A stretch of 64,000 bases of DNA. Source: Salinispora oceanensis (GTDB taxonomy: Bacteria; Actinomycetota; Actinomycetes; Mycobacteriales; Micromonosporaceae). The notes under the pieces were generated by a model, which did not search any database, was not told the DNA's origin, and was given only the letters and a program-made list of their open reading frames with translations. Positions within the stretch are counted from its first letter, which is position 1, and each line of letters starts with the position of its first letter. The stretch is from assembly GCF_000383575.1 (NCBI RefSeq), contig NZ_KB911579.1:1791875-1855874 (forward strand). The letters are read 5' to 3'. Below are positions 34,157 through 42,496 of the stretch, piece by piece. The position numbers and the translations under genes are program-made.

Positions 34157-34903
34157 TCAGTTGAGCACGGCAGCCGACAGGTGCGTGACACACCGCATCT
34201 GGTGTCGGGCGAGGTGGCTCGCTAGATCCCACGTAGCCGGTGCGTCGGCCAAATACGGGGTAAGCCAGGCGTCGGTGACGACGGCGAGCGGCAGAGCGCG
34301 GAGGAAGGCGGTGACGTTGGATTCCTCGCGGCTGTCGTACTGAACAACCCGGACAACGACATCCTCTTTGACCAACAGGAAGGTGCAGACGATTGAGCCT
34401 TCACCGGCCTCGCCGGCGACCGGCGGGGCCAGCCGGGTGAATGTGGGAATGGCGGCCAGGGCGCCGGGTAGCTCGTCGGCTGCCTCTGGCCGGATTCGGT
34501 AGCGAAGCGCGACGAGCCCGGCAGCGGGCCGGTTGTCGACCTGGTTTAGGTCGAGCACGTTCATCAAGCTCCGGTCGAAGTGGGCCATGAACCCCTCCGG
34601 GGTCTCGGTGTCTCGGGGTGCGGCGAGGTAGGGCATCAGCTCCCTCTCCGCCTCGCGCACTCCCTCCTGCACCGACATGTGGCGCCTGATGTCGGCGACG
34701 GCGCCACCCTCATGCTGGATTACCCGCACGATGGTGTCCTCTGCGATGAAGAGGCCGGTACAGAGCAGAAAACCGATCTCCTCGCCATCGGGGTCGCGGA
34801 GCACAGGCGAGTCGACCCGCCGGAAGTTCTCCGGTGAGAAGATCTCCGCGATTCGGTCCTCGTGGCCGGGTTTGACTCGATAGCTTATTCCGGCGAACGG
34901 CAT
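34157..34903 (-). CDS. SchA/CurD-like domain protein (WhiE-ORFI family)
   Basis: 248 residues, ATG after AGGAGGGCAC. Two tandem ABM-like ferredoxin folds are suggested: the first from FAGISYRVKPGHEDRIAEIF to about residue 110, the second from ALRYRIRPEAADELPGALAAI. Proteins of this SchA/CurD family occur in nearly all whiE-type spore-pigment loci and in some polyphenol clusters; their reaction is not established. It faces left, away from the DUF1772 genes, and would be transcribed towards the IS remnant. Confidence 0.85.
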   Translation of the reverse strand: MPFAGISYRVKPGHEDRIAEIFSPENFRRVDSPVLRDPDGEEIGFLLCTGLFIAEDTIVRVIQHEGGAVADIRRHMSVQEGVREAERELMPYLAAPRDTETPEGFMAHFDRSLMNVLDLNQVDNRPAAGLVALRYRIRPEAADELPGALAAIPTFTRLAPPVAGEAGEGSIVCTFLLVKEDVVVRVVQYDSREESNVTAFLRALPLAVVTDAWLTPYLADAPATWDLASHLARHQMRCVTHLSAAVLN

Positions 34904-35038
34904 GTGCCCTCCTGAGGTGCCGGTTACAGGGCACCGCCGAAGGGCGGGCCCGGGAGTTGACCGACAGCCGGGTGGCCGCCGGGTGAATGCGCCCGCCGAC
35001 GGCCGGCAATCAGCTTTGGCAGGTCCGGCATATACCGC

Positions 35039-35494
35039 TCAGGTGGCCAGCAGCACCGCGACGATGTTGACCAGCAAAGCCACAGCCGCCAGAGCTGTGC
35101 GCAGCAGGTGCCAGGCGCGCCACTTGGGCCGCGGGTCGGACCAGTCCGCAGGCAGCGTGCCGTCGGGCCCTCCCCAGATCTGCCGGTTGATCGGCACGTT
35201 GCCGAGATGCGAAACGGCTTGAACTCCGATAATGAGCACCGCTCCCACGACGAAGAACAGCTTCGCTTCCAGCGGCCCGGCCAGGACCGCCAACACCAGG
35301 GCGGCCAGGGTCGTCGTGTTGGTGATGATCGGCATCGTGGGGTGGTAACCCTTACCGAGCAGTTGGTGTGCCTCGACGTAACGGGACGGCGCCATAGCGA
35401 GCAACGCCGGCGCGACGCTGACCGCCACGGCGAAGAAAACGCCGAGGGTGATGCCACTTCCCAACAGCAGGACGACGCTGAGCAGCTCGATCAC
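35039..35494 (-). CDS. DUF1772 membrane protein (anthrone-oxygenase-like), copy 1
   Basis: 151 residues, GTG start, four membrane spans (LSVVLLLGSGITLGVFFAVAV; a central pair around TTTLAALVLAVLAGPL and LFFVVGAVLIIGV; C-terminal LLRTALAAVALLVNIVAVLL). It carries the family motif 'NVPINRQIW...DW...RPKWRAWHLLRT'. DUF1772 includes fungal anthrone oxygenases, so a role in oxidising a polyketide ring at the membrane is plausible but unproven here. Divergent from a paralog across 187 bp. Confidence 0.82.
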   Translation of the reverse strand: MIELLSVVLLLGSGITLGVFFAVAVSVAPALLAMAPSRYVEAHQLLGKGYHPTMPIITNTTTLAALVLAVLAGPLEAKLFFVVGAVLIIGVQAVSHLGNVPINRQIWGGPDGTLPADWSDPRPKWRAWHLLRTALAAVALLVNIVAVLLAT

Positions 35495-35681
35495 GTTCGG
35501 TCTCCATCAACTCGTTGTGGCGCTACCCACAAATGGTCCAATGATCGACTCGAACGCCGCTGGGACGCGGATGGAGGCCGCAGTTCCAGCCGTCCTCGAG
35601 GCCCCGTCGAGTAGCGCGGTCAACAGTAAGCGCCGAGATCGCAAGTGCCCCGGCGGGGGACGCGGTGAAGGGAGGTTCGGG
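35495..35681. promoter_or_regulatory. Divergent promoter region between the DUF1772 paralogs
   Basis: 187 bp separating two divergent paralogs. No clear palindrome is seen; presumed promoters for the leftward pair and for the rightward operon 35682-38727. Confidence 0.4.
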
Positions 35682-36143
35682 GTGGTACGTGTATTGCTGC
35701 CACTAGCGCTGGTGTTCAGCGGCTTCGCGGCGGGAGGACTGATGATTTCCTCCCTGGGCGGTGCCCCGTTGCTGCTGGCCCTGCCGACCGAACGCTACAT
35801 TCCGGTGCACCAGTTCCTGGTCACCCGATTCGACCCCTTCATGCCGATCAGCATGACGGTGACGCTCGCCCTCGACCTAGCTCTCACCCTGATCGGCCCG
35901 TCGCCCGCCTTCCGGCTGCTGACCACGCTCGCGGCGGCGCTGCTGGCTATCGCGATGATGGTGTCGCTGACCAAGAACGTGCCAATAAACCGTTGGATCT
36001 CCACCCTCGATCCGGAGCAGCTACCCGACGACTGGCAACGGCTGGACCCGCGAGTCCGCTGGCGCAACTGGAACCTGGTTCGCACGGTACTCGCGGTGAC
36101 AGCGCTCCTGCTGAACACCTCGGCCGTCGCTGTCCTGCTCTGA
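35682..36143 (+). CDS. DUF1772 membrane protein (anthrone-oxygenase-like), copy 2
   Basis: 153 residues from the GTG at 35682, preceded by GGGAGG; the frame is open further upstream but lacks a better start. Four membrane spans and the motif NVPINRWISTLDPEQLPDDWQRLDPRVRWRNWNLVRT match copy 1. Heads a rightward tailoring operon: DUF1772, O-methyltransferase, ketoreductase, ABM, ABM. Two paralogs could oxidise different positions or form a heteromer (inference). Confidence 0.82.
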   Translation: MVRVLLPLALVFSGFAAGGLMISSLGGAPLLLALPTERYIPVHQFLVTRFDPFMPISMTVTLALDLALTLIGPSPAFRLLTTLAAALLAIAMMVSLTKNVPINRWISTLDPEQLPDDWQRLDPRVRWRNWNLVRTVLAVTALLLNTSAVAVLL

Positions 36144-36201
36144 CCCGTCACCGGAACTGCTCGGTCCCGCGACCCACTTCGTCGCCTCTGGGGAGGAAGT
36201 C

Positions 36202-37263
36202 ATGGAAGCCGAAATGACAGGGGTCGTCGGCCCCGCGATGGCGGCACTGCCGCCCCACCTGCGTCTACTGCTACTCACCGACGGCAAGCGGATATCTCAG
36301 GTCATTCACGTGCTGGCCGAGTTGAAGGTCGCCGACGAGTTGGCGGACGGGCCACGTACGGTAGCGGACCTGGCGAAAGTGACGAGCACGGACACTGACG
36401 CGCTGCGACGGGTGTTGCGGGTCGCTGCTAGCTTCGGCGTTTTCGCTGAGGAGCCCGACGGCCGGTACGTGCTGACGCCGGTCGCCGAAGCACTGCGGAC
36501 TGAGGTGCTCAACAGCCAACGGGACCTCGTGCTGTTCAATGGCGACGAGATGCTCTGGCGGTCCTACGGAGAGCTGATGTACACGCTCCGCACCGGTCGT
36601 CCGGCGTTCGACAAGGTGTACGGCAGGTCGTTCTTCGCGCACCTCGCAGCCGAACCCGCAGCGGGCCGCCTGTTCGACCGGGCGATGACGCAGATGAGTC
36701 GGGCCACTTCGGAGCTCTTCATCAACCAGTACGACTTCAGCCGGTTCACCACCCTCGTCGACATCGGCGGCGGCACCGGCCTCTTCCTCACCAAGCTGCT
36801 GCGGGAAAACCCCACGCTACGCGGTGTCCTCTTTGACCGGCCGGCCGTGGTCGCGAACGCGCACCGCTGGTTCGACGACGCGGGCGTAACCGACCGCGCC
36901 ACCGTACTCGGCGGGGATTTCTTCGGCGAACTTCCACCCGGGCACGACGCGTACGTACTCAAGGCGGTGCTGCACGACTGGCACGATCCCGACGCGGTAC
37001 GGATCCTCCGACAGGTCCACCAAGCCATGGCGGGCCGACCGGACTCCCGATTGCTGATTTGCGAGTTCCTCGTCGCTCCCGCTAACCAGTGGGACCGCGG
37101 AAAGCTACTCGACCTCGATATGCTCCTGCGCTTCGGCGGCCGCGAGCGAAACCTTGACGAATGGCGTGTGCTACTCGCCGAGGTCGGCTTCCGGCTGCTC
37201 AACGAACCAGTGACCGGTCGCTGGGCCGTTTTGGAGTGCCAGGCGGTGACCGACGCCGACTGA
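36202..37263 (+). CDS. SAM-dependent O-methyltransferase (TcmN C-terminal/TcmO, plant-type OMT family)
   Basis: 353 residues, ATG after GGGAGGAAGTC. An N-terminal winged-helix dimerisation domain (about 1-100, with RTVADLAKVTSTDTDALRRVLRV) is followed by the Rossmann methyltransferase. The SAM motif is LVDIGGGTGLFLTKLL (about 193-208), the acidic FDRPAVV loop follows, and the probable catalytic base His is in LKAVLHDWHD. The family methylates phenolic hydroxyls of aromatic polyketides, so at least one methoxy group is predicted in the product. Confidence 0.92.
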   Translation: MEAEMTGVVGPAMAALPPHLRLLLLTDGKRISQVIHVLAELKVADELADGPRTVADLAKVTSTDTDALRRVLRVAASFGVFAEEPDGRYVLTPVAEALRTEVLNSQRDLVLFNGDEMLWRSYGELMYTLRTGRPAFDKVYGRSFFAHLAAEPAAGRLFDRAMTQMSRATSELFINQYDFSRFTTLVDIGGGTGLFLTKLLRENPTLRGVLFDRPAVVANAHRWFDDAGVTDRATVLGGDFFGELPPGHDAYVLKAVLHDWHDPDAVRILRQVHQAMAGRPDSRLLICEFLVAPANQWDRGKLLDLDMLLRFGGRERNLDEWRVLLAEVGFRLLNEPVTGRWAVLECQAVTDAD

Positions 37264-37312
37264 CGGCGGCGTCACGATGACCAAGGATCATTCCAGAGAT
37301 AGGAGTACACAC

Positions 37313-38062
37313 GTGCAGCTACAACTCGTCGGGAAAAATGCCGTCGTCACCGGTGGTTCCCGTGGAATCGGCCGGGGCATCGTGCTGGCCCTGGCCCGGG
37401 CCGGTGCCAACATCATCACCTGCTACCGGCAGGAGGGCGAGGCGGTACGGACCCTGGAGCGTGAACTCAAGGAAACAGACGGCAATCACCACCTAATCCA
37501 GGCCGACATCAGCAGCCGGGAGGATGTCGAGCGGTTGGTCGAGGAAACCCGGACGCGTCTCGGGTCGATCGACGTACTGGTCAACAATGCCGGTGTCATC
37601 AGCCACGTACCCTTCGGTGAGCTGCCGCTCGAGGAGTGGCAGCGGGTGCTGGACACCAACCTCACCGGTTCCTTCCTGCTCATCCAGAAGGCTCTCGGCC
37701 TGCTGTCCGAGAGAGCGTCGGTAATCAATATTGGATCCCGGGCAGCAGTGGCCGGCATCCCACTGCGCAGCCACTACACCGCTTCGAAAGCCGGCATGAT
37801 CGGCCTGACCCGTTCGCTGGCCAAGGAGTTGGGCAAGCGAGGTATCCGGGTCAACCTGGTGGCGCCCGGTGTGATCGATACCGACGAGGAGGGAAAGCTC
37901 TCCGACGCTGAGCGGGAGCAGTACCGACAGCGCTACCAGCACATGATCGCTCTCGCCCGGTTCGGCCGTCCGGTCGAGATTGCCGGCGCGGTGCTTTTCC
38001 TCGCCAGTGAGCTGTCCACTTACGTCACGGGTGAAACCATTCATGTTGACGGAGGCGTGTGA
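37313..38062 (+). CDS. Polyketide ketoreductase (SDR family)
   Basis: 249 residues from the GTG at 37313, chosen because AGGAG sits 7 bp upstream; an ATG at 37277 would add 12 residues. Motifs are TGGSRGIGRG (NADPH), NNAG, INIGSRAAVAGIPLRSHYTASKAGMIG (Ser/Tyr/Lys) and YVTGETIHVDGG. Embedded between OMT and ABM genes, it resembles the KRs of pentangular polyphenol clusters (e.g. pradimicin, benastatin), which reduce C-19-type carbonyls. The exact carbonyl is an inference. Confidence 0.9.
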   Translation: MQLQLVGKNAVVTGGSRGIGRGIVLALARAGANIITCYRQEGEAVRTLERELKETDGNHHLIQADISSREDVERLVEETRTRLGSIDVLVNNAGVISHVPFGELPLEEWQRVLDTNLTGSFLLIQKALGLLSERASVINIGSRAAVAGIPLRSHYTASKAGMIGLTRSLAKELGKRGIRVNLVAPGVIDTDEEGKLSDAEREQYRQRYQHMIALARFGRPVEIAGAVLFLASELSTYVTGETIHVDGGV

Positions 38063-38065
38063 GCC

Positions 38066-38419
38066 ATGGGGCACTTCCGGGTCTTACTGACTGTTCAGGT
38101 GGTATCCGGTCGGGAAGTAGAGTTCGAACACGAGTGGCTGGCCGGACGGGACGTCATCGCCGGTCACCCTTCGAACCGGGGGCACTGGCTGTCCCGGGCC
38201 AAGAACGACTCCTCGACGTACTACGTGATGAGCGATTGGATCGATGAGGCATCTTTTCGCGAGTTCGAACGGAGCAAGGCCCACCTGTCGCACCGACAGA
38301 AGCTGCACCCCTTCCGGGTCAGCGGCTCGATGGTCACCATGTCTGTGCTCTCTGGTTGCGCCCACGCCGCGGCTACCGAGGACTCGCGCTCCACGGTCGC
38401 CGAAGGCGCAGCCCGATGA
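38066..38419 (+). CDS. ABM-family monooxygenase, copy 2
   Basis: 117 residues. The ABM fold is visible in FRVLLTVQVVSGREVEFEHEWLAGRDVIAGHPSNRGHWLSR and YYVMSDWIDEASFREFERSKAHLSHRQKLHPFR, paralogous to copy 1, with an Ala-rich C-terminal tail of about 15 residues. A TTA codon occurs at 38084. Starts 3 bp after the KR stop and overlaps copy 3 (ATGA), so all three are co-translated. Likely a cofactor-free ring hydroxylase or oxidase. Confidence 0.85.
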   Translation: MGHFRVLLTVQVVSGREVEFEHEWLAGRDVIAGHPSNRGHWLSRAKNDSSTYYVMSDWIDEASFREFERSKAHLSHRQKLHPFRVSGSMVTMSVLSGCAHAAATEDSRSTVAEGAAR

Positions 38420-38727
38420 CTGACCCACACCGGGCCCGGGTTCTGCTTTTTTGCCGAGCCGTAGGCACCGGGGAGGCGTTAACCGCGGCTTACCACACGA
38501 TCAGTGATGCCCTGGCCGGAACCCCCGGGCTGCTCCACAATGAGTTGCTACGGGACAGTACAGACCCTACGAACTTCATCGTCCTCAGCGAGTGGGAGAG
38601 CATTGGCGCATTTCACTCGTGGGAATCCGGCACTGGGCATCGCGACACCACCGCACCGCTGCGGCCGTACCAGGATCACTCACGGGGCCGCCCATTCGGC
38701 CTATACGAGGTCGTCGGCTCCTACTGA
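38416..38727 (+). CDS. ABM-family monooxygenase, copy 3
   Basis: 103 residues from the ATG at 38416 (overlaps previous stop). ARVLLFCRAVGTGEALTAAYHTISDALAGTPGLLHNELLRD and NFIVLSEWESIGAFHSWES are ABM hallmarks; it is closer to the generic quinol monooxygenase/ABM type than to copies 1 and 2. Last gene of the operon, followed by a 24-bp hairpin terminator. Confidence 0.82.
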   Translation: MTDPHRARVLLFCRAVGTGEALTAAYHTISDALAGTPGLLHNELLRDSTDPTNFIVLSEWESIGAFHSWESGTGHRDTTAPLRPYQDHSRGRPFGLYEVVGSY

Positions 38728-38728
38728 C

Positions 38729-38782
38729 CCGTGGTGAGCGGTGGTGCCCTGGCAGAGGCCAGGGCACCACCGCTCACCACGG
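38729..38782. terminator. Strong terminator, perfect 24-bp stem
   Basis: Inverted arms at 38729-38752 and 38759-38782 with a 6-nt loop begin 2 bp after the ABM stop. The longest perfect palindrome I found in the window. Confidence 0.92.
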
Positions 38783-38951
38783 TCCTCTACCGCTCCCGGA
38801 TAACGGGCGACCAAATCAGCCTTTCCGGTCCAGCCGCCTTCCACCCATCAACGGTGCGCTACCCAAACTCGCATGGTGAGACGCGGCAGAGCTCGCATGG
38901 GGGGGGGCGTGGATGAGTAACGCCACCGCGTCGAGTCGACCCACGTGGGCA

Positions 38952-38980
38952 GGGCCTGGTCCTGGTGCTCGACCAGGCCC
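38952..38980 (-). terminator. Terminator of the KSIII gene
   Basis: A 10-bp inverted repeat (GGGCCTGGTC at 38952-38961, complement 38971-38980), loop 9 nt, lying 23 bp beyond the leftward KSIII stop. Confidence 0.75.
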
Positions 38981-39003
38981 CGTCGCCGCCGTGCCGGTTA
39001 TCG

Positions 39004-40011
39004 TCAGGGCAGGTGAACAACTTGTCCAGCGAAGAGCAGCCCAGCACCGAAGCCAATCAGCAGCGCCGTGTCGCCGCTGCTCGTCTGGCCTGAGCTGAGC
39101 AGCTGCTCCATGGCCAGGGGAATAGAGGCGGCCGATGTGTTCCCACTGGCGATGATGTCCCGCGCTACCGCGGCGGACTCAGGCAGCCCTAGTTCAGTCA
39201 CCAGGGCCTCGGTGATGAGCAGGTTCGCCTGGTGCGGGATGAAGGCATCCAGTTGCTCGATGGTGAGCCCAGACCGGTCCAAAATCTGTTGGATAGCAGG
39301 CACCAATTCGTTCGTCGCCCAACGGTAAACCTTCCAGCCGGTCATGGTGATGGCTGGCCAGGAGTCTTCTGGGCCACTCCGCAGGTCTCGGGTCCAGCTC
39401 GAGGTCATCTTCAACGCACTGTTACGCGACCCATCGGCTCGCCAAACGACGGGACCGATGCCAGCGGTCGCTGACGGCCCGACCACGACCGCGCCCGCAC
39501 CGTCGGCGAACAGAAACGCGGTGTCCCGGTCGGAGTGGTCGAGGATGTCAGTCATCCGCTCGGCACCGACTACCAGTACGTAGTCAACCTGACCGAGGCG
39601 GACCATGTCGCTGGCGAGGGACAAGGCGTGACAGAAACCCGCGCAGGCCGCGGAGATGTCAAAGCCCGTGGCCGTCCGGGCACCGAGTCGGTGCGCCACC
39701 TCAACCGCGAGCGCTGGCATCTGCTCCAAATAGGTAATGGTAGCGACAATGACACAGCCGATCTGGCCGGCAGTCATGCCGGCCGAGGCCAGGGCCTTCT
39801 CCGCCGCAGCGGTCGCCATTAGGGGGAGGCTCTCACCGTGCTCGGCGTACCGGCGGGTCCGGATCCCCGACCGGGAGGCGATCCATTCCGCGTCCAAGCC
39901 GGTGTTAGCGGCGATATAGGAGTTGTCAACGACCCGATCGGGGCGGTACGTGCCGATACCGAGAATCCGGCTGCCACGCGGCTGGTTAGTGGTCTGAATG
40001 GGATGTGTCAT
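39004..40011 (-). CDS. Ketoacyl synthase III (FabH-like), probable starter-unit KSIII
   Basis: 335 residues from the ATG at 40011 (AAGGAG upstream); the long upstream extension is spurious. The catalytic triad is in FDISAACAGFCHAL (C123), FIPHQANLL (His) and IASGNTSAAS (Asn), all intact. KSIII enzymes in benastatin- and fredericamycin-type clusters condense an acyl-CoA with malonyl-ACP to make a short fatty acyl starter. With the dedicated AT, FabG-like KR and two hot-dog proteins it supports a non-acetate starter. Monocistronic, terminated by its own hairpin. Confidence 0.92.
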   Translation of the reverse strand: MTHPIQTTNQPRGSRILGIGTYRPDRVVDNSYIAANTGLDAEWIASRSGIRTRRYAEHGESLPLMATAAAEKALASAGMTAGQIGCVIVATITYLEQMPALAVEVAHRLGARTATGFDISAACAGFCHALSLASDMVRLGQVDYVLVVGAERMTDILDHSDRDTAFLFADGAGAVVVGPSATAGIGPVVWRADGSRNSALKMTSSWTRDLRSGPEDSWPAITMTGWKVYRWATNELVPAIQQILDRSGLTIEQLDAFIPHQANLLITEALVTELGLPESAAVARDIIASGNTSAASIPLAMEQLLSSGQTSSGDTALLIGFGAGLLFAGQVVHLP

Positions 40012-40051
40012 CAGCCCGCTCTCCTTGGGATGCAGGTCCTCGTGGGTGTAG

Positions 40052-40105
40052 CGGCGTACCGTCGGGCCACCACCCGCACTCTCGTGATGGCCCGACGGTA
40101 CGCCG
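40052..40105 (-). terminator. Terminator between membrane protein gene and KSIII
   Basis: A perfect 18-bp stem (CGGCGTACCGTCGGGCCA at 40052-40069, complement 40088-40105) just after the leftward stop at 40121 and 41 bp upstream of the KSIII start. Confidence 0.9.
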
Positions 40106-40120
40106 TGGCTCGGTTGGGAG

Positions 40121-41155
40121 TTAGCGCCGCAAGCCGTTGGCGACGCTGACAGGCGGGGCGTCCACGTGCTCGACGGGACTAGGGGTCTCGCGACGGGGCC
40201 GGGAGGCTTTCCTGGGCTCCGACCGCTGCCTGCGCTGGCCATAGCGGGTCATGCCCCACGGCTTGTAGGTCGACACAGCGGTCATGAAGATCAATATGCA
40301 TACCGCAAGTCCGGAGCAGATCGCCAGCGGGATGCCGGTTTGCCGGACCTCTTCCACCGGCGCGCCGGCCAACACCTGATTGTAGGCGGTCAGAATTAGC
40401 TGATGAATGACACCAAATCCGAAAATCATCACCAATACGGTGGTGACGAATTTGGTGGCTACCCAGTGCCGGCGCATCAGATGCCACTTCGTTCCAGCGG
40501 CACCAACAACCCCTGTGAGCAGCGCGAAGAGGCTGGTCATGCCGAGGAAGATCTGATCCAGCAGATTCATCATGTCGTAGACGGAATATTGCGTCCGGGG
40601 GTCATCGGTGAGCACCGCAGTGATCGCCATGGCCAGCATTCCCATGATCAGCCCTAACCAACCGACAGAAATCGCAACGTGCGCGGTGAGCATCACCTTG
40701 CGCAACGGTTGAGACACCACCCGGGAGGGCTCACGCACGGTGCGGAACCAGGCGTTCGCCGCGGGCAGGTACATGAAAGCCACCCCGGCGACTGAGGCGA
40801 GTGCGCCGATGACCCCCAGGATGACCTGTGCGGTGCCATCGATCGGCCTTCCGGCGATTCCAAAGAGCCCGAGCACGGTAAACATCAACCCCAGCAGGCC
40901 GAATATGGTAAGCATCACCCGGCCCCACTGTCGGCCTTTGCGCATCATCTCCACGAAAAAGCCGAACATTGCAATGAAGGCGATGGTCAACACGAGATCA
41001 GTGGTGGCGCCCAGGTCGTTGCCACTGGAACCATATTTGCCGGTGAGTTCGAGAACGTTGCTGAGCAGAGCGGCAACTGTGCCGACGATGACCGACCAGT
41101 ACGCGAACATGATAGCCACCGGCGGTGCAATCACGGTGTCCTTGGATGGGTTCAC
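40121..41155 (-). CDS. Polytopic membrane protein of unknown function
   Basis: 344 residues, GTG start with GGAGGG upstream. About eight membrane spans can be drawn in two groups of four: spans between residues 14 and 132, and the second group starting KVMLTAHVAISVGWLGLIMGMLAMAITAV. The second group has a His-containing helix pattern reminiscent of DUF2269/cytochrome-b-like four-helix proteins (AHVAISVGWLG, WHLMRRHWVATKF). The C-terminal tail is basic and polar. No family can be named with confidence. It may be a quinone- or haem-linked membrane partner or a transport or resistance protein (speculation). Confidence 0.6.
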   Translation of the reverse strand: MNPSKDTVIAPPVAIMFAYWSVIVGTVAALLSNVLELTGKYGSSGNDLGATTDLVLTIAFIAMFGFFVEMMRKGRQWGRVMLTIFGLLGLMFTVLGLFGIAGRPIDGTAQVILGVIGALASVAGVAFMYLPAANAWFRTVREPSRVVSQPLRKVMLTAHVAISVGWLGLIMGMLAMAITAVLTDDPRTQYSVYDMMNLLDQIFLGMTSLFALLTGVVGAAGTKWHLMRRHWVATKFVTTVLVMIFGFGVIHQLILTAYNQVLAGAPVEEVRQTGIPLAICSGLAVCILIFMTAVSTYKPWGMTRYGQRRQRSEPRKASRPRRETPSPVEHVDAPPVSVANGLRR

Positions 41156-41308
41156 GGACTCAGACCCTCCTGTCCAGGCTCACGGGGGTCCGGACACCGC
41201 ACCGAAATCCATGCGCGCCGGACCCGAGCAAGCCTGGAGGAAGGTTCTCGAAAGTCACTCAAGCCCGGTTGGGGCGGGTGGCTAGCCGGCTCAGCGCGAC
41301 CAGCGCGT

Positions 41309-41800
41309 TCAGTGCGAGACGTCCCCCTCGGTTAGGGAAGCGGTGAACTTCGTCAGCAGTCGGGCGAACTCCCGTTGGTCCTGCTCACTCCAGCCGGCGA
41401 ACAGCCGCTTGTAGAACGCCCGGCGGGAGCGGTGGGCGTTCTGGACGGCCTCTACTCCCAGCTCGGTCAACTCCAGACAGATCCGGCGGCCATCGCGCTG
41501 TGACGCCACCCGGCGCAGATATCCGCTATCGATGGTCGCCGCGACGACCCGGCTGGCCCGCGACGGATCGATGTCGAGCCGCTCCGCCACGAGCCCGACC
41601 GTCACGCCCTCCTGGCCCGGGAGCGGACCGACCTCAACGGCGTCGACCACCGCAATCTGCTGCAGGTCAACGTGCGGCTGATCCTTGACCGCGGAGCGGC
41701 CGAGGGTACGGCGAGCTTGCCGACGGCGGATCCTGGTCATCGCGTGTTCGACGGCGACCAGTACCGGGTCCATGTCGGTGACCGTCTCGGTGGCGGGCAT
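41309..41800 (-). CDS. MarR-family transcriptional regulator
   Basis: 163 residues from the ATG at 41800 (GGGGGA upstream). The winged helix is visible in TVGLVAERLDIDPSRASRVVAATIDSGYLRRVASQRDGRRICLELTELGVEAV, flanked by dimerisation helices. MarR proteins usually bind a phenolic ligand and repress a divergent neighbour; here the divergent gene is a small membrane protein at 41911. It could sense the polyketide or an intermediate. Not the pathway activator, which is more likely the SARP. Confidence 0.88.
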   Translation of the reverse strand: MPATETVTDMDPVLVAVEHAMTRIRRRQARRTLGRSAVKDQPHVDLQQIAVVDAVEVGPLPGQEGVTVGLVAERLDIDPSRASRVVAATIDSGYLRRVASQRDGRRICLELTELGVEAVQNAHRSRRAFYKRLFAGWSEQDQREFARLLTKFTASLTEGDVSH

Positions 41801-41833
41801 TCCCCCACTGTAGTGCTTCAGCAGATCCAACCA

Positions 41834-41860
41834 ACATGTCTATGCTTGAGTCCGACAAGT
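41834..41860. promoter_or_regulatory. Possible MarR operator in divergent promoter
   Basis: An imperfect inverted repeat ACATGTC-N13-GACAAGT (6 of 7 positions) lies in the 110-bp divergent region between the MarR gene and the membrane protein. Weak evidence. Confidence 0.3.
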
Positions 41861-41910
41861 GCCTGAGACAAAAGTTGGCACGAAGCACCGACTGACGCGG
41901 AGGAACATCC

Positions 41911-42348
41911 ATGCAGACCGAAACGGCAACCCCGGCCAACGTGCACCCGGGCGTGCGTCGCTGGCGACGGCTTTACGCGGCGGTCGGCGCCGCGATCGTC
42001 AACCTGGCCATCTGGACCCTCGCGGTACCGATCGCCGGAGTCGACCTCCAAGCAACCAGCGGTCCCGGCTCCACCGAGCTGGAACCAGTCCCGCTGGCAG
42101 CAGTGATCATCATGTCCCTGCTCTCCTCCCTCGCCGGCTGGGCGTTGCTGGCAGCTTTCGAACGCTTCACCGACCGAGCCTGTAGTATTTGGACCATAAT
42201 CGCCCTTCTTGTCCTACTCATCTCCTACGGAGGCCCACTGCTCGGCGCCGGGCTTTCGACCGGTTCCCGGATCACGCTGGCGTTGATGCACACGGCAGTA
42301 GCGGCGGTCCTCATCCCCGTGCTGCGCAGCACGTCCCCTACCCGCTGA
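41911..42348 (+). CDS. Four-span membrane protein, DUF6069-like
   Basis: 145 residues. Hydrophobic segments: LYAAVGAAIVNLAIWTLAVP, LAAVIIMSLLSSLAGWALLAAF, SIWTIIALLVLLISY and TLALMHTAVAAVLIPVL. The arrangement matches the DUF6069 family of actinobacterial membrane proteins, often found beside MarR/TetR genes. Divergent from the MarR gene and probably its target; a role in resistance or envelope stress is only a guess. Confidence 0.72.
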   Translation: MQTETATPANVHPGVRRWRRLYAAVGAAIVNLAIWTLAVPIAGVDLQATSGPGSTELEPVPLAAVIIMSLLSSLAGWALLAAFERFTDRACSIWTIIALLVLLISYGGPLLGAGLSTGSRITLALMHTAVAAVLIPVLRSTSPTR

Positions 42349-42496
42349 CTCCTCAAACCGCCCGGCGACCGGCCTGCGACGGGTCAGTCGCCGGGCAGTG
42401 CTGAACCAAGTTCCAGCGGCCCTCGAGTCGAGCTCTAGGGCGGGATATCACGCTGTTGACGTACCGCGACGTGGTGCCCCAAGACTTGGAGAGCGG

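Noticed and set aside
38913..39098. 61-codon ORF on the plus strand upstream of the KSIII 3' end
   Set aside because: Its second half is antisense to KSIII and it contains the terminator hairpin; the G-run before the ATG is not a convincing RBS.
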